Positions 21,890 to 29,785 of a stretch of DNA of 48,806 nt are shown piece after piece (positions within the stretch are counted from its first letter, which is position 1; every line of letters begins with the position of its first letter). The stretch covers positions 1-48,806 of the forward strand of contig JBBADV010000019.1 of NCBI GenBank assembly GCA_041656295.1, given 5' to 3'. Made by a program: the position numbers and the translations under genes. This DNA is from Kiritimatiellales bacterium (GTDB taxonomy: Bacteria > Verrucomicrobiota > Kiritimatiellia > Kiritimatiellales > Tichowtungiaceae). Under the pieces are notes generated by a model that was not told the origin of the DNA, ran no database searches, and saw only the letters and a program-made list of their open reading frames with translations.

Positions 21890-21930
21890 AGTGAATTTGT
21901 AACCGCGAAAGAGCGCAAAAAACGCAAAAC
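21890..21930. repeat. AACCGCGAAAG-type repeat before the terminase gene
   Basis: TTGTAACCGCGAAAGAGCG and CAAAAAACGCAAAAC end exactly at the ATG of the small terminase gene. No other SD is visible. Confidence 0.75.
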
Positions 21931-22542
21931 ATGGCGAAGAAAAAGGCAGTTAAGAAAGGCACGGAGGCAGCAGGCACAAAGGCACAACGTGCCGTGAAAA
22001 AAACTGTGCGCCGGCGTGTGTCTGTACCGGCGCGGCGCGGGCGGCCGACGAAGTTTACGAAGGAAGCGGGCGTGAAGATTCTGGCGGGGTTGGCAGCGGG
22101 CGGCACGCTGACGGGCGTGTGTGCAGATCGGTCGTTTCCGTGCCGGCAAACCGTGGCGAAGTGGATTCTGGAGGGGATTACAGAGGGTTCCGGGGAAAAG
22201 ATGGATTTTGCGGTGCATTTTAAACTCGCGTGTGATTTGCGCGCAGCGCTGCAGGAGGATGAGTTTTTGCAGATTATTAAAACCGTGCAGGAGATGCCGC
22301 TGGAGCAGTTGACCGCAGGTGAGCTGGAGCGCTTTGAGTTTGTGGTGTCAAATATCAAATGGCACATGATCAAGTTTCGCAACCGTCCGCTGCCGGATAA
22401 TGACGGTCTGGACACGGCGATTAAACGGATTGCGCAGGCGGCGGGTGTGAATTCTCTGGATGATGATGACGAAGAGGATGAAGCCTACGGCGGCCGGATT
22501 CGTCTGCTGAAAGCAAAACTGGCGGAGGCAGCAGATGAATAA
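21931..22542 (+). CDS. terS: Terminase small subunit
   Basis: This is 203 residues. It recognises phage DNA and delivers it to the large subunit. GRPTKFTKEAGVKILAGLAA followed by ADRSFPCRQTVAKWI is the N-terminal helix-turn-helix of Sf6/lambda-type small terminases. A helical middle for oligomerisation and an acidic end (LDDDDEEDEAYGG) then the last helix contacting the large subunit are typical. Residues 8-20 (KKGTEAAGTKAQR) are encoded by the GGCACAGAGG-type repeat fused to the start of the gene. The stop overlaps the large-subunit start. Confidence 0.85.
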   Translation: MAKKKAVKKGTEAAGTKAQRAVKKTVRRRVSVPARRGRPTKFTKEAGVKILAGLAAGGTLTGVCADRSFPCRQTVAKWILEGITEGSGEKMDFAVHFKLACDLRAALQEDEFLQIIKTVQEMPLEQLTAGELERFEFVVSNIKWHMIKFRNRPLPDNDGLDTAIKRIAQAAGVNSLDDDDEEDEAYGGRIRLLKAKLAEAADE

Positions 22543-24052
22543 TCTGACAGCAGATATGAACCGTACGGAGTGCAACCGGCTGTATGCGGATCTGCTGCGT
22601 CTGCGTGAAAACAGGATGATGGCTGAGCTTGGGAAGCAGGATTTATTTTTCATGCTGACGGTTATCTGCAACCGGCAGGATGCAAATCGCGAATGGATTT
22701 TCGACCGGTGCCGGGAAGTGGAGCAGAGACCGGATTTTAATTTAGACCTTTGGGCACGAGAACATTACAAGAGCACGATTATTACGTTTGCAAAGTCGAT
22801 TCAGGATATTGTGGAAGATTCTGATGTGACGATCGGGTTATTTTCGCACACGCGGCCGATTGCAAAAGCGTTTCTCCGGCAGATCATGGCGGAGTTTGAA
22901 ACCAACGAGTTCATGAAGGATTTGTACCCGGATGTTCTTTTTCGTGAGCCGCGCCGCGAGGCACGCAAATGGAGCGAGGACGGCGGGATTGTGGTGAAGC
23001 GCCGAGCGAATCCGAAAGAGGCGACGATTGAAGCGTGGGGACTGGTGGACGGTCAGCCGACGTCAAAGCATTTTGATATTCTGCTGTATGACGACATTGT
23101 GACGCTGGAGAGCGTGACCACGCCGGAGCAGATGAAAAAAACCACTACGGCGTGGGAGATTTCTCTGAATCTCGGGCGCGACGGAGGAAAGATCCGCTAT
23201 GCCGGAACGCGCTACCATTTCAACGATACGTACAGCGTGATGCTGAAACGCGGCTCGGCAACTCCGCGCATTTATCCGGCGACAGATGACGGCACGATGG
23301 GCGGCAGGCCGGTGCTGATTTCGCAGGAATCGCTGGGGCAGAAGCGGCGCGATATGGGGAGTTATACCTTTTCATGTCAGATGCTTTTAAATCCGGTGGA
23401 GGATTCGGCGATGGGTTTCAAACGCGCATGGATTATGCGTTATATGACGATGCCCGATCCGCGCACATTGAATATTTATCTGCTGGTTGATCCGGCCGGC
23501 GAGAAGAAAAAAAACAGCGATTACACAGTGATGTCGGCGGTCGGGCTGGGAGCGGACCATAATTATTACCTGCTGGACGGAGTGCGTGCTCGGATGAATT
23601 TGACTGAGAGAACCAGCCGGTTGTTTCAATTGCATCGCAAATGGAAACCGAAGGCGGTTGGCTATGAAAAGTACGGTATGCAGGCCGACATTCAGCACAT
23701 TGAAGAGGTGCAGGAGCAGATAAACTACCGGTTTAAAATTATCCCGCTGGGCGGTCAGATGCCGAAGAATGACCGTATCCGCAAGCTGGTTCCGGTTCAT
23801 GAAACCGGGCGGTTCCGCTATCCGCCGAAACTGCCGTTTATGGACGAAGACGGAGTGATGCAGGATTTTGTGCAGCAGTATCTGGATGATGAGTATGACG
23901 CGTTTCCCGTGGCGGTGCATGACGACATGCTGGACTGTATCGCGCGGATTCTGGATGAAGAGCTGCGGGCGGATTTCCCGGCAGAGAAGCTGGCCCGGAA
24001 GATGTACGGCGCCGGTCTCCGGCGCAGGAAAACAGGGCTGCCGAATTTTTGA
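22535..24052 (+). CDS. terL: Terminase large subunit
   Basis: This is 505 residues. The ATPase packages DNA and the nuclease cuts it. LDLWAREHYKST (about 70-81) is the non-classical Walker A region, DILLYDDIV (181-189) Walker B, and then the RNase H-like nuclease: LLVDPAGEKKKNSDYT with the first Asp, KYGMQADIQ, and HDDMLDCIARILDEE with the last Asp pair. It fits T7/podovirus-like large terminases. Start overlaps the small subunit by eight bases. The C-terminus TGLPNF is followed directly by a repeat tract. Confidence 0.93.
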   Translation: MNNLTADMNRTECNRLYADLLRLRENRMMAELGKQDLFFMLTVICNRQDANREWIFDRCREVEQRPDFNLDLWAREHYKSTIITFAKSIQDIVEDSDVTIGLFSHTRPIAKAFLRQIMAEFETNEFMKDLYPDVLFREPRREARKWSEDGGIVVKRRANPKEATIEAWGLVDGQPTSKHFDILLYDDIVTLESVTTPEQMKKTTTAWEISLNLGRDGGKIRYAGTRYHFNDTYSVMLKRGSATPRIYPATDDGTMGGRPVLISQESLGQKRRDMGSYTFSCQMLLNPVEDSAMGFKRAWIMRYMTMPDPRTLNIYLLVDPAGEKKKNSDYTVMSAVGLGADHNYYLLDGVRARMNLTERTSRLFQLHRKWKPKAVGYEKYGMQADIQHIEEVQEQINYRFKIIPLGGQMPKNDRIRKLVPVHETGRFRYPPKLPFMDEDGVMQDFVQQYLDDEYDAFPVAVHDDMLDCIARILDEELRADFPAEKLARKMYGAGLRRRKTGLPNF

Positions 24053-24190
24053 AGAAGGCGCAAAGGCACAGAGGAAGAAAGGCACTAAGGCACAAAGGCA
24101 CAGAGGCACAAAGGAGCAGAGGCACAAAGGAGCAGAGGGACAGAGGGAGAAAGGCACAGAGGGAGAGAGGGAGAGAGGGACATGGGCACG
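24053..24190. repeat. GGCACAGAGG / GGGAGAGA tandem tract 1
   Basis: About 138 bases of AAGGCACAGAGG, AAAGGAGCAGAGG and GGGAGAGAGGGA units with strong purine bias and irregular unit length. It runs from the large terminase stop to the SD of the next gene. The last part (CATGGGCACGGAGGAATT) is shared with tract 2. Confidence 0.9.
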
Positions 24191-24198
24191 GAGGAATT

Positions 24199-24438
24199 AT
24201 GAAATCGGAGATCGACAATCGGAAATTGGAAATGCCCCGGCGCTGGCGCGGTCCGCGAGTGGATGAAGAGACGGGCAGGCTGGCTGAAATTGATTTCGGC
24301 AGCGGCGCGCAGATTGGTGTGCTTGATGAGAGCGGCCAGCCGGTGATGATTCCGCTGGGGGATTATCTGGATGAAAAAAAGATTCTGGATGAACAGAAGA
24401 GAAACCGGCAGCGGTTGAAGGGACTGCCGAATTTTTAG
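24199..24438 (+). CDS. Small phage protein with repeat-derived N-terminus
   Basis: This is 79 residues after GGAGGAATT. The first 12 residues (MKSEIDNRKLEM) are encoded by a repeat leader and are identical to the N-terminus of the gene at 24529. The rest (PRVDEETGRLAEIDFGSGAQ, SGQPVMIPLGDYLDEKKILD) resembles small proteins between terminase and portal genes. It ends with LKGLPNF, close to the TGLPNF end of the large terminase, so the 3' ends of both genes and the tracts after them were duplicated. Function unknown. Confidence 0.55.
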   Translation: MKSEIDNRKLEMPRRWRGPRVDEETGRLAEIDFGSGAQIGVLDESGQPVMIPLGDYLDEKKILDEQKRNRQRLKGLPNF

Positions 24439-24439
24439 A

Positions 24440-24525
24440 GAAGGAAGAAAGGCACAGAGGGAGAGAGGGACAAAGGCACAGAGGGAGAGAGGGAGAGAGG
24501 GAGAGAGGGACATGGGCACGGAGGA
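24440..24525. repeat. GGCACAGAGG / GGGAGAGA tandem tract 2
   Basis: It is a shorter copy of tract 1 with the same ending GGGACATGGGCACGGAGG before the ATG at 24529. Tract 2 and its leader follow the same CCGAATTTTT coding end as tract 1, which fits duplication of the whole block. Confidence 0.9.
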
Positions 24526-24528
24526 ATT

Positions 24529-24993
24529 ATGAAATCTGAAATCGACAATCGGAAATTGGAAATGCTGGTTCACACAGAGCCGACGGAAGAGGAGCTGCGG
24601 GGGCTGTTCAGGTTTTTGGCGGCGGAACACGGATTTGGATTTGTCGATGAAACACTGCGTGATGAAGAGTCTTTTGTGGATGCGTTTTTAAACGGCGAGT
24701 GTTCGCCGATGGTGTTTGAGTGGGAAGGGCAGTGCATTGGAATACTCTGGCTGACGGATTACTGTTATTTCCCGAAAAGCGCCTTTATTCATTATGCGGT
24801 TTCCTCGCGGCACGGGCGGCCCATGATGCGGGCGGCACGGGCGTTTATTGATGCTGTGCTGGACGGCGATGACTACCGTGTTCTTTTTGCCGTGTTTAAT
24901 GAACACGACTGTGCCAGCCGGCGGCTTTCAGCCATTTTCGGTTTTACTGTTTTTGGTGAAAAAGACGGCAAAGTGTATGCGGTGCGTATATAG
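24529..24993 (+). CDS. GNAT-like acetyltransferase-fold protein
   Basis: This is 154 residues; the start and first 12 codons come from the duplicated repeat leader, so the native protein may begin at Met12. The beta-alpha order with MVFEWEGQCIGILWLTDYC (beta 2-4), SAFIHYAVSSRHGRPMMRAA (beta 4 and the acetyl-CoA loop region) and VFNEHDCASRRLSAIFGFTV (the N..A.R....GF end) fits GNAT proteins found beside podovirus portal genes. The substrate is unknown. Confidence 0.65.
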   Translation: MKSEIDNRKLEMLVHTEPTEEELRGLFRFLAAEHGFGFVDETLRDEESFVDAFLNGECSPMVFEWEGQCIGILWLTDYCYFPKSAFIHYAVSSRHGRPMMRAARAFIDAVLDGDDYRVLFAVFNEHDCASRRLSAIFGFTVFGEKDGKVYAVRI

Positions 24994-24996
24994 GGC
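24983..24996. promoter_or_regulatory. TGCGTATATAGGGC motif, copy 2
   Basis: It overlaps the end of the GNAT-like gene and lies before the portal group. It is related to copies at 28540 and 45151. Confidence 0.35.
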
Positions 24997-25097
24997 AATA
25001 GAGATTGTTGCTGGACGATTGCCGATTGCAGATTGATGGAGTCAGGAGAAGAGTTGCCGGTCAATGATTTTTGTAACCCTGGAAAATGGATTGAGAT

Positions 25098-25283
25098 ATG
25101 GGAAGTAAACCGAAAACACCAAAAGTGCCGGAAGCAGCTCCGGTTGCAGCGCCGGTTACGGCCGAAGATGAAAGCGTGCGAAACGCAGCGGAAGAGACCC
25201 GCCGGCGTATCCTTCAGCAGCAGGGGCGTACCGGAACGTTTCTGGTTCCGGCCGGGTTAAGAAAAACGCTGGTCGGAGATTAA
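25098..25283 (+). CDS. Small protein upstream of the portal
   Basis: This is 61 residues. The Pro/Ala-rich start (GSKPKTPKVPEAAPVAAPV) and the end RRRILQQQGRTGTFLVPAG match the short proteins (R-R-R-x-x-x-x-x-G-R-x-S/T-T) that lie just before portal genes in T7-like podoviruses. Role unknown; possibly head assembly. Before it, an ATTGCCGATTGCAGATTG repeat (25018-25035) fills the gap. The SD is weak. Confidence 0.65.
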   Translation: MGSKPKTPKVPEAAPVAAPVTAEDESVRNAAEETRRRILQQQGRTGTFLVPAGLRKTLVGD

Positions 25284-25316
25284 GCCATTGCCGATTTTTT
25301 CAAGGAGCTGTTTTAA

Positions 25317-27008
25317 ATGAGTCTTTCTCGCGCACAGCAGGTACGCCGCTCGGTGGAGGCGGTGATTTCCGCAAATACCACGCGCGGCAGTGTGCTGGAG
25401 GATTGTGCGCGGTATGGTTTGCCGCGTGAACAGGATTTACTGTGGCAGAATCAGGCCGAGGGAGTTGAGAAGCCGAATCCGGTTTCGAGCGAAATGTGCC
25501 GCGCGATTGACCGGTTTGTGGCGTTTATGTATTCCAACACGGTCGGGGATATGTCCGACCTGTTCAGTCTGCGCGATTTGAACGAAGAGAATAACAATCA
25601 GTCGTCATACAGCAAATGGTACGGACAGGTTTCCGAACGGATTATGAAGCTGATCCGGGCATCGAATTTTCCTTTGACGGCGCATGAAATGTATTATGGC
25701 TATGCGGCGGGCGGACAGGGGTTTCACAGTGTTGAAATCGACGAGCTGAGCGGGCGGCTGCGCAACCGGGCGTATTCCCCTTTTGCAGGAATCTGGATGA
25801 CGGTGGACGCGGACGGCATGCCAAACGGGCTCTACCGTAAAATTGATTTCACGGCGCAGCAGGCGGTGGAAAAGTTTGGTGCAGAGAATTTATCTGAGCG
25901 CATTCAAAAGGATGCAGAAAACGGCCATACCGAAGGAAATAAACACTGGTTTTATTATCGGGTGGCGCGCCGGCAGCAGCGTAAGCGCGAGTTAAAAAGC
26001 TGGCGCGGCATGGAGTGGGAAGCGATCTGGATTGAGGCGAACAGCGACAAAGACCGGATTGTTGAAGAGCAGGGGTTCCGCACGTTTCCGTTTCAGTGTC
26101 CGCGCATGTATGTGGCACACAACGAAACGCACGGCCGCGGCATTGTCCATGCGGCGATGTACGACACACGGGCGATTCAGCGTGCGCGGTATGATTATTT
26201 TGATGCGATTGAAACATCGATTAAGCCGCCGCTGGTTACGAATGACGAGGATGCTGCTGAAAACTTCGACCGGCGCGCCGGCAGTGTGACGCTGGTTGAT
26301 GATACGGATGCGGTTAAAGAGGTTGGCGGTAATCCGAATGTGATGGCGGCGAAGGATTTGAACGAGGAGTTGAAGCAGTGCATCCGCTCGGCGGCATTTC
26401 TGGATCTGATTGAGATTATTGACCGGAACAAAGTCTACCAGAATCCGCAGACGATGTATCTGATTGAGCAGCAGATTTCCGGGCTGATGCCGGTATCGGC
26501 ACGGTTGCGGGCAGAGTTTTTTGAGCCGTATGTGATCCGGGTGTTCGATTTGATCATCGAGCGGGACCGCGGACTGCCGGAGGAGGCGCGCACCCTGCCG
26601 CCGATTCCTGACGGACTGCTGGATGAGCGCGGGGTGCTGCGCTATCAGGTGGCGTTTTCGATGCGGCTGGACGAGAAAATCAAGCTGCTTCAAAACACTG
26701 CACTGTTAACGTTTCTTGAATATGCGGCGGCCGTCGGCGCCAGCTATGAACAGAATCCGCAACTGGAGGCACTGATCCCGCGCAGCAAGGCACTGCGGCA
26801 TCTGGCGGAAAACACAAATGTGGATTCTGATCTGATTAACGATGATACCGAAGAGCAGAAAGTGCTGGAAGAGATGGCGGCAGCGCAGGCGCAGGCGCAG
26901 CAGATGGAGATGATGAAGGGCATGGTGCGGCCGATGGATATGGCGAAAGCACCGGAGCCGGGCAGTCCGATGGAGCAGAGTGCCGGCGGGGCAGGTTTTG
27001 TCGATTGA
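25317..27008 (+). CDS. Portal protein (head-tail connector, T7-like)
   Basis: This is 563 residues. It forms the ring at the capsid vertex through which DNA passes. SSEMCRAIDRFVAFMYSNTV, AHNETHGRGIVHAAMYDTRA and PQTMYLIEQQISGLMPVSAR fit the head-tail connector family of podoviruses, and the C-terminus ends with a Gln/Met-rich helix (AAAQAQAQQMEMMKGMVRPM) as usual. ATG after AAGGAGCTG. It is complete. Confidence 0.88.
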   Translation: MSLSRAQQVRRSVEAVISANTTRGSVLEDCARYGLPREQDLLWQNQAEGVEKPNPVSSEMCRAIDRFVAFMYSNTVGDMSDLFSLRDLNEENNNQSSYSKWYGQVSERIMKLIRASNFPLTAHEMYYGYAAGGQGFHSVEIDELSGRLRNRAYSPFAGIWMTVDADGMPNGLYRKIDFTAQQAVEKFGAENLSERIQKDAENGHTEGNKHWFYYRVARRQQRKRELKSWRGMEWEAIWIEANSDKDRIVEEQGFRTFPFQCPRMYVAHNETHGRGIVHAAMYDTRAIQRARYDYFDAIETSIKPPLVTNDEDAAENFDRRAGSVTLVDDTDAVKEVGGNPNVMAAKDLNEELKQCIRSAAFLDLIEIIDRNKVYQNPQTMYLIEQQISGLMPVSARLRAEFFEPYVIRVFDLIIERDRGLPEEARTLPPIPDGLLDERGVLRYQVAFSMRLDEKIKLLQNTALLTFLEYAAAVGASYEQNPQLEALIPRSKALRHLAENTNVDSDLINDDTEEQKVLEEMAAAQAQAQQMEMMKGMVRPMDMAKAPEPGSPMEQSAGGAGFVD

Positions 27009-27043
27009 CGATTGCCGATTGAGGACTTGCGGAAGGTGATTTT

Positions 27044-27274
27044 ATGGCGGCAGGACAGGGAACAGAAAAAAAACTGGCGGCAGCGGCAGCAAAGCGGCTG
27101 GCGGGCAACCGTAATTTTAAAACGGTGACGGCGTATCTGGCGAAGAAGGCGCGGTTTGGGCGCAGTCCGTTTTCCGACAAAGGCGCAGAGGATACGGCAC
27201 GCTGGATCGGGCGGCAGGAACAGCATCAGCTTTTAATGAATTTAGTGTATGGGAAAACGACGGAGGATGAATAA
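27044..27274 (+). CDS. Small protein between portal and scaffold
   Basis: This is 76 residues after GGAAGGTGA. It is basic and helical (TEKKLAAAAAKRLAGNRNFK, WIGRQEQHQLLMNLVYG). The short gap after the portal gene holds ATTGCCGATTGAGGAC-type repeat. The stop overlaps the next ATG (TAATG). No family is recognised. Confidence 0.55.
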   Translation: MAAGQGTEKKLAAAAAKRLAGNRNFKTVTAYLAKKARFGRSPFSDKGAEDTARWIGRQEQHQLLMNLVYGKTTEDE

Positions 27275-28278
27275 TGAAGAGGTTTGGAGTTCATAGTTCA
27301 TGGTTTTGGGGGCTGGCAGGAATATGTTCGATGTATCTGCCGATGGCGCTGTGTGCAGTGCGGCATATTGAAGGCGGCGCGGATGGCGGCGGAGGAGGCG
27401 AACCGTGGTACGGGACGGAGATTGCGGACGAGGGGTTGAAAGAAACACTGGGCAGTTTTGAAAGCCGCGACGCGGCGTTTGCGGCGTTGCATGAAAACCG
27501 GCTGGCGGCATCGAAATCTCTCACAGAGCGCATTGTTGCGGAAGATCCCGAGCTGACAGAGCATGCCGGTTTATTCGACCGGTTTAAAAGTCCGGCCGCA
27601 CTGGCGAAAAGTTATGCCGAGTTAAATAAAAAATTCAGTGAAGGTGGCGGATTAAAGCCGCCGGGTGAAAGTGCAACAGAGGAAGAGAAAGCGGAGTTTA
27701 GTCGTCAGCTTGCGAAGCTGGCGGGGCGCCCTGAAACACCGGAAGGATACAGTTATAAGCCGGCACAGGAGGCGATTGACGCCGGGCTGGATATGGACCA
27801 TTTCAACGGCAGAATGAAAGAGCTGCATGAGGCGGGTTTTTCTGATTCTCAGGTGACGAAGGCGATGCAGTTGTTTGAAGAAGAGTCGGCGCTGTCCATG
27901 GATAAGCTGCAGGCGATGCTGGATGAGCAGTATAAAGAGGCGCGCGACTGGGGTGTAAAACGCTGGGGTTCGGATGCAGATGCAAATTTCCGTCTAGCTG
28001 GACGGGCTATGGAGAAATTCGGATTAAAAGAGTCTTTGTACAACAGCGGACTGCTGAATGACTACCGTGTGATTGATGTGTTTCATCAGCTCGCCGAGGC
28101 GATTGGCGAGGGGAGTTTACCGGCCGCCGGCGGCGGAGCCGGCAGTGCGCAGGAACGGCTGAGTGCATTGATGGCTGATCCGGCTTATGCGAATCCGCGC
28201 CTGAGAGTCGGCGATAAAGCTAACATCATGCAGGATATTCTTGAGTTGAGAAAGCAGATTCCGGGCGGAGGGAAGTAG
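27274..28278 (+). CDS. Capsid scaffolding protein candidate
   Basis: This is 334 residues, with GGAGG eight bases before the ATG. The body is acidic and helical (SLTERIVAEDPELTEHAGL, KFSEGGGLKPPGESATEEEK, KAMQLFEEESALSMDKLQAM) and lies between portal and capsid, the place of T7 gp9-type scaffolds. The C-terminal part (RVGDKANIMQDILELRKQIP) fits a short coat-binding helix. The first 30 residues (FGVHSSWFWGLAGICSMYLP) are hydrophobic and unlike a scaffold; they may be repeat-derived or the real start may be further in. Confidence 0.75.
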   Translation: MKRFGVHSSWFWGLAGICSMYLPMALCAVRHIEGGADGGGGGEPWYGTEIADEGLKETLGSFESRDAAFAALHENRLAASKSLTERIVAEDPELTEHAGLFDRFKSPAALAKSYAELNKKFSEGGGLKPPGESATEEEKAEFSRQLAKLAGRPETPEGYSYKPAQEAIDAGLDMDHFNGRMKELHEAGFSDSQVTKAMQLFEEESALSMDKLQAMLDEQYKEARDWGVKRWGSDADANFRLAGRAMEKFGLKESLYNSGLLNDYRVIDVFHQLAEAIGEGSLPAAGGGAGSAQERLSALMADPAYANPRLRVGDKANIMQDILELRKQIPGGGK

Positions 28279-28340
28279 GGGAGAAGGAAGAGAGGGAGAA
28301 GGCACAGAGGGGCAAAGGCACAGAGGCACAGAGAAACAGC
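28279..28340. repeat. GGCACAGAGG tract 3
   Basis: AGAGGGAGAAGGCACAGAGG, GGCAAAGGCACAGAGGCACA and GAGAAACAGC run from the scaffold stop to the AGGAGG of the next gene. The repeat again ends right at an SD. Confidence 0.85.
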
Positions 28341-28351
28341 AGGAGGCGGAT

Positions 28352-28522
28352 ATGGCGAAAAAAGTAAGCGCAAAAGAAAATACAAAAACAGAGACGGCAG
28401 AGACGGCAGACGCGCCGGTTACGGCGTATGTTCCGTCTAAAAAAACGTCCGGCGAACAGAAGCCGGGGCCGAAGGTTCCGCCGTTTTTAGTACGGCGGCT
28501 GGCGCGAATGAATAAAAATTAA
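28352..28522 (+). CDS. 56-residue small protein before the capsid leader
   Basis: It starts after CAGGAGGCGGAT and ends at TAA 28520-28522. The sequence is Lys/Thr/Glu-rich then Pro-rich (KENTKTETAETADAPVTAYV, GEQKPGPKVPPFLVRRLARM). Disordered start and a basic end are seen, with no family. A strong SD and the position in the head cluster support it. Confidence 0.6.
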   Translation: MAKKVSAKENTKTETAETADAPVTAYVPSKKTSGEQKPGPKVPPFLVRRLARMNKN

Positions 28523-28539
28523 AGCTCCGTAAAGCCGGA

Positions 28540-28559
28540 TGCGTATATAGGGCGGAGGG
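28540..28559. promoter_or_regulatory. TGCGTATATAGGGCGGAGGG motif, copy 3
   Basis: 19 of its bases recur at 45151-45169. It lies before the capsid gene and overlaps the left arm of a hairpin. It could be part of a late promoter or an RNA signal. Confidence 0.4.
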
Positions 28560-28585
28560 AGAACCTTCCGCCCTGTTTCTTTTTC
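28550..28585 (+). terminator. Hairpin with T-rich tail before the capsid leader
   Basis: GGGCGGA (28550-28556) pairs with TCCGCCC (28567-28573), followed by TGTTTCTTTTT. It would end or attenuate the terminase-portal-scaffold transcript so that capsid is made from a separate or processed RNA. Confidence 0.7.
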
Positions 28586-28712
28586 AGGGAGAAGGCCTGA
28601 CTGCCGGCGGGCAAGCCGCCCGGATAAGCGCGTAACGCCAGAGCACCTTCGGGTTGAAGGAGAATGTTCGAAATGGGTCCGCGAAAGCGGGTGAATTTTG
28701 AAAGTGAAAATC
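28586..28712 (+). ncRNA. Structured 5' leader RNA of the capsid gene
   Basis: This stretch has no gene but dense secondary structure: GGCGG/CCGCC (28606-28620), CCTTC/GAAGG (28646-28660), and a long hairpin in which TTCGAAAT (28667-28674) pairs with ATTTTGAA (28695-28702, one G-U) around CCGC-GAAA-GCGG (28679-28690), a GNRA tetraloop. The capsid SD (GGAGAG) lies about 16 bases after the last stem. It does not match a riboswitch or ribozyme consensus I can recall. Confidence 0.5.
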
Positions 28713-28728
28713 AACTTGGAGAGATGAA

Positions 28729-29733
28729 ATGGATATTACGCATTATGTTCAACAGTTTAATGCAGCCGTTCAGCAGTTAGCTGGCGGACCTGATAGAAGT
28801 TACCTGCGCGAAGCCGTGGGGTTTAAAGGCAATCCGACCGGAGAAACAGACTGGCTGGATGCGATTGCTCCGGCAAACAGAGCCGGCCGCACACGGAAGG
28901 TCAGCGATTTGACCAACCGCCAGACGTATGACGCCCTGGCGGAGATGGATCAGACGGCAGAGAATTTTATTCTGCATAATTTTACGCCGAATGATGGAGT
29001 GACGAAACTCCGCACACCGGCACAGCCGAATAAAATTGATGTGGCGCACTGGTTCTATCCGGAAGCGAAAGATTTTCTGGAGCTGTCGGATCCGACCAGT
29101 CGCACGATGAAGACGCTGATGGCAGGTTTCTGGCTGAAAATTGATTCCATGATCATATTGGCACTGCTGCGTACAGCAGTTCAGCGCAAGAGCACATTAA
29201 ACAGCACACTGCATAATGTGACGATCCCGGCGAGTCAGGTTCTGCCGGATACCCGATATGCCAATGCAGATATAAAGCTGTTCAGCGCGGTGAAAAAACG
29301 CTTTTCGAAAGCGTACTGCGGGAATCAGCGCATCTATTTCGGCATGGGGCCGGAGATGTGGGAAGCGTTGGTGAATAACAGCGGCGATAAGCTGAACAAC
29401 AAGGACTATGTTGACAGCGCACGCTATTTTTCAACCGGCGAACTGCCGGCGGTTTACGGGTTAACTCCGCTTGTTCATCCGATTTTTGAAGACGCGGAAA
29501 CGCTGGGAGCACTCGGATTGATTTCTCCTGAAGATGGTGAACTCGGCACAGTGGCCGCGTGGACGGAAAACGGCGTTACGTGGGACGAGTGGAAAGGCAT
29601 CAATTCCGGGATGGAAGGCCCGAACCTCTTCATGAACGGCCAGAGCATTGCGACGGTGGATGTGTATGCAGATTGCGTGCGCACGGACGACCTGCAGGTT
29701 GTGCAGGGCGCAGTGATTGGCGACGTGGACTAA
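28729..29733 (+). CDS. Major capsid protein
   Basis: This is 334 residues. MDITHYVQQFNAAVQQLA and the later LTNRQTYDALAEMDQTAENF, TPAQPNKIDVAHWFYPEAKD, TLMAGFWLKIDSMIILAL fit the phage capsid family of T7/N4-like podoviruses that starts M-D-I/T..V-x-Q-F. Position after scaffold and before the gp11-like gene agrees. It is followed by a strong terminator, so the capsid message is nearly monocistronic, which suits high expression. Confidence 0.82.
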   Translation: MDITHYVQQFNAAVQQLAGGPDRSYLREAVGFKGNPTGETDWLDAIAPANRAGRTRKVSDLTNRQTYDALAEMDQTAENFILHNFTPNDGVTKLRTPAQPNKIDVAHWFYPEAKDFLELSDPTSRTMKTLMAGFWLKIDSMIILALLRTAVQRKSTLNSTLHNVTIPASQVLPDTRYANADIKLFSAVKKRFSKAYCGNQRIYFGMGPEMWEALVNNSGDKLNNKDYVDSARYFSTGELPAVYGLTPLVHPIFEDAETLGALGLISPEDGELGTVAAWTENGVTWDEWKGINSGMEGPNLFMNGQSIATVDVYADCVRTDDLQVVQGAVIGDVD

Positions 29734-29740
29734 AACTAAA

Positions 29741-29770
29741 CCGCCCCGTTGAGTGCGGGGCGGATTCTTT
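29741..29770 (+). terminator. Terminator after the capsid gene
   Basis: CCGCCCCG (29741-29748) and CGGGGCGG (29756-29763) form an 8-bp G/C stem with a 7-base loop, then ATTCTTT. The short T-run may allow read-through to the next gene, whose SD is only 10 bases further. Confidence 0.75.
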
Positions 29771-29785
29771 AAACAGGAGAAGCAG

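Noticed and set aside
21636..22415. Leftward ORF of 259 codons over Dam end and small terminase
   Set aside because: Shadow of high-G/C coding frames on the plus strand; no SD, Ser/His/Arg-biased.
23838..24218. Leftward ORFs rich in PLCLCAF-type residues over the terminase end and repeat tract
   Set aside because: They are translations of the GGCACAGAGG repeat on the other strand, without SD, and overlap the well-supported terminase gene.
24053..24525. CRISPR-like array
   Set aside because: Units are 6-13 bases, irregular and contiguous; there are no spacers of constant length and no cas genes.
28586..28712. Hammerhead ribozyme or known riboswitch in the capsid leader
   Set aside because: No CTGANGA core, no GAAA in the right context, and no riboswitch consensus found by eye.
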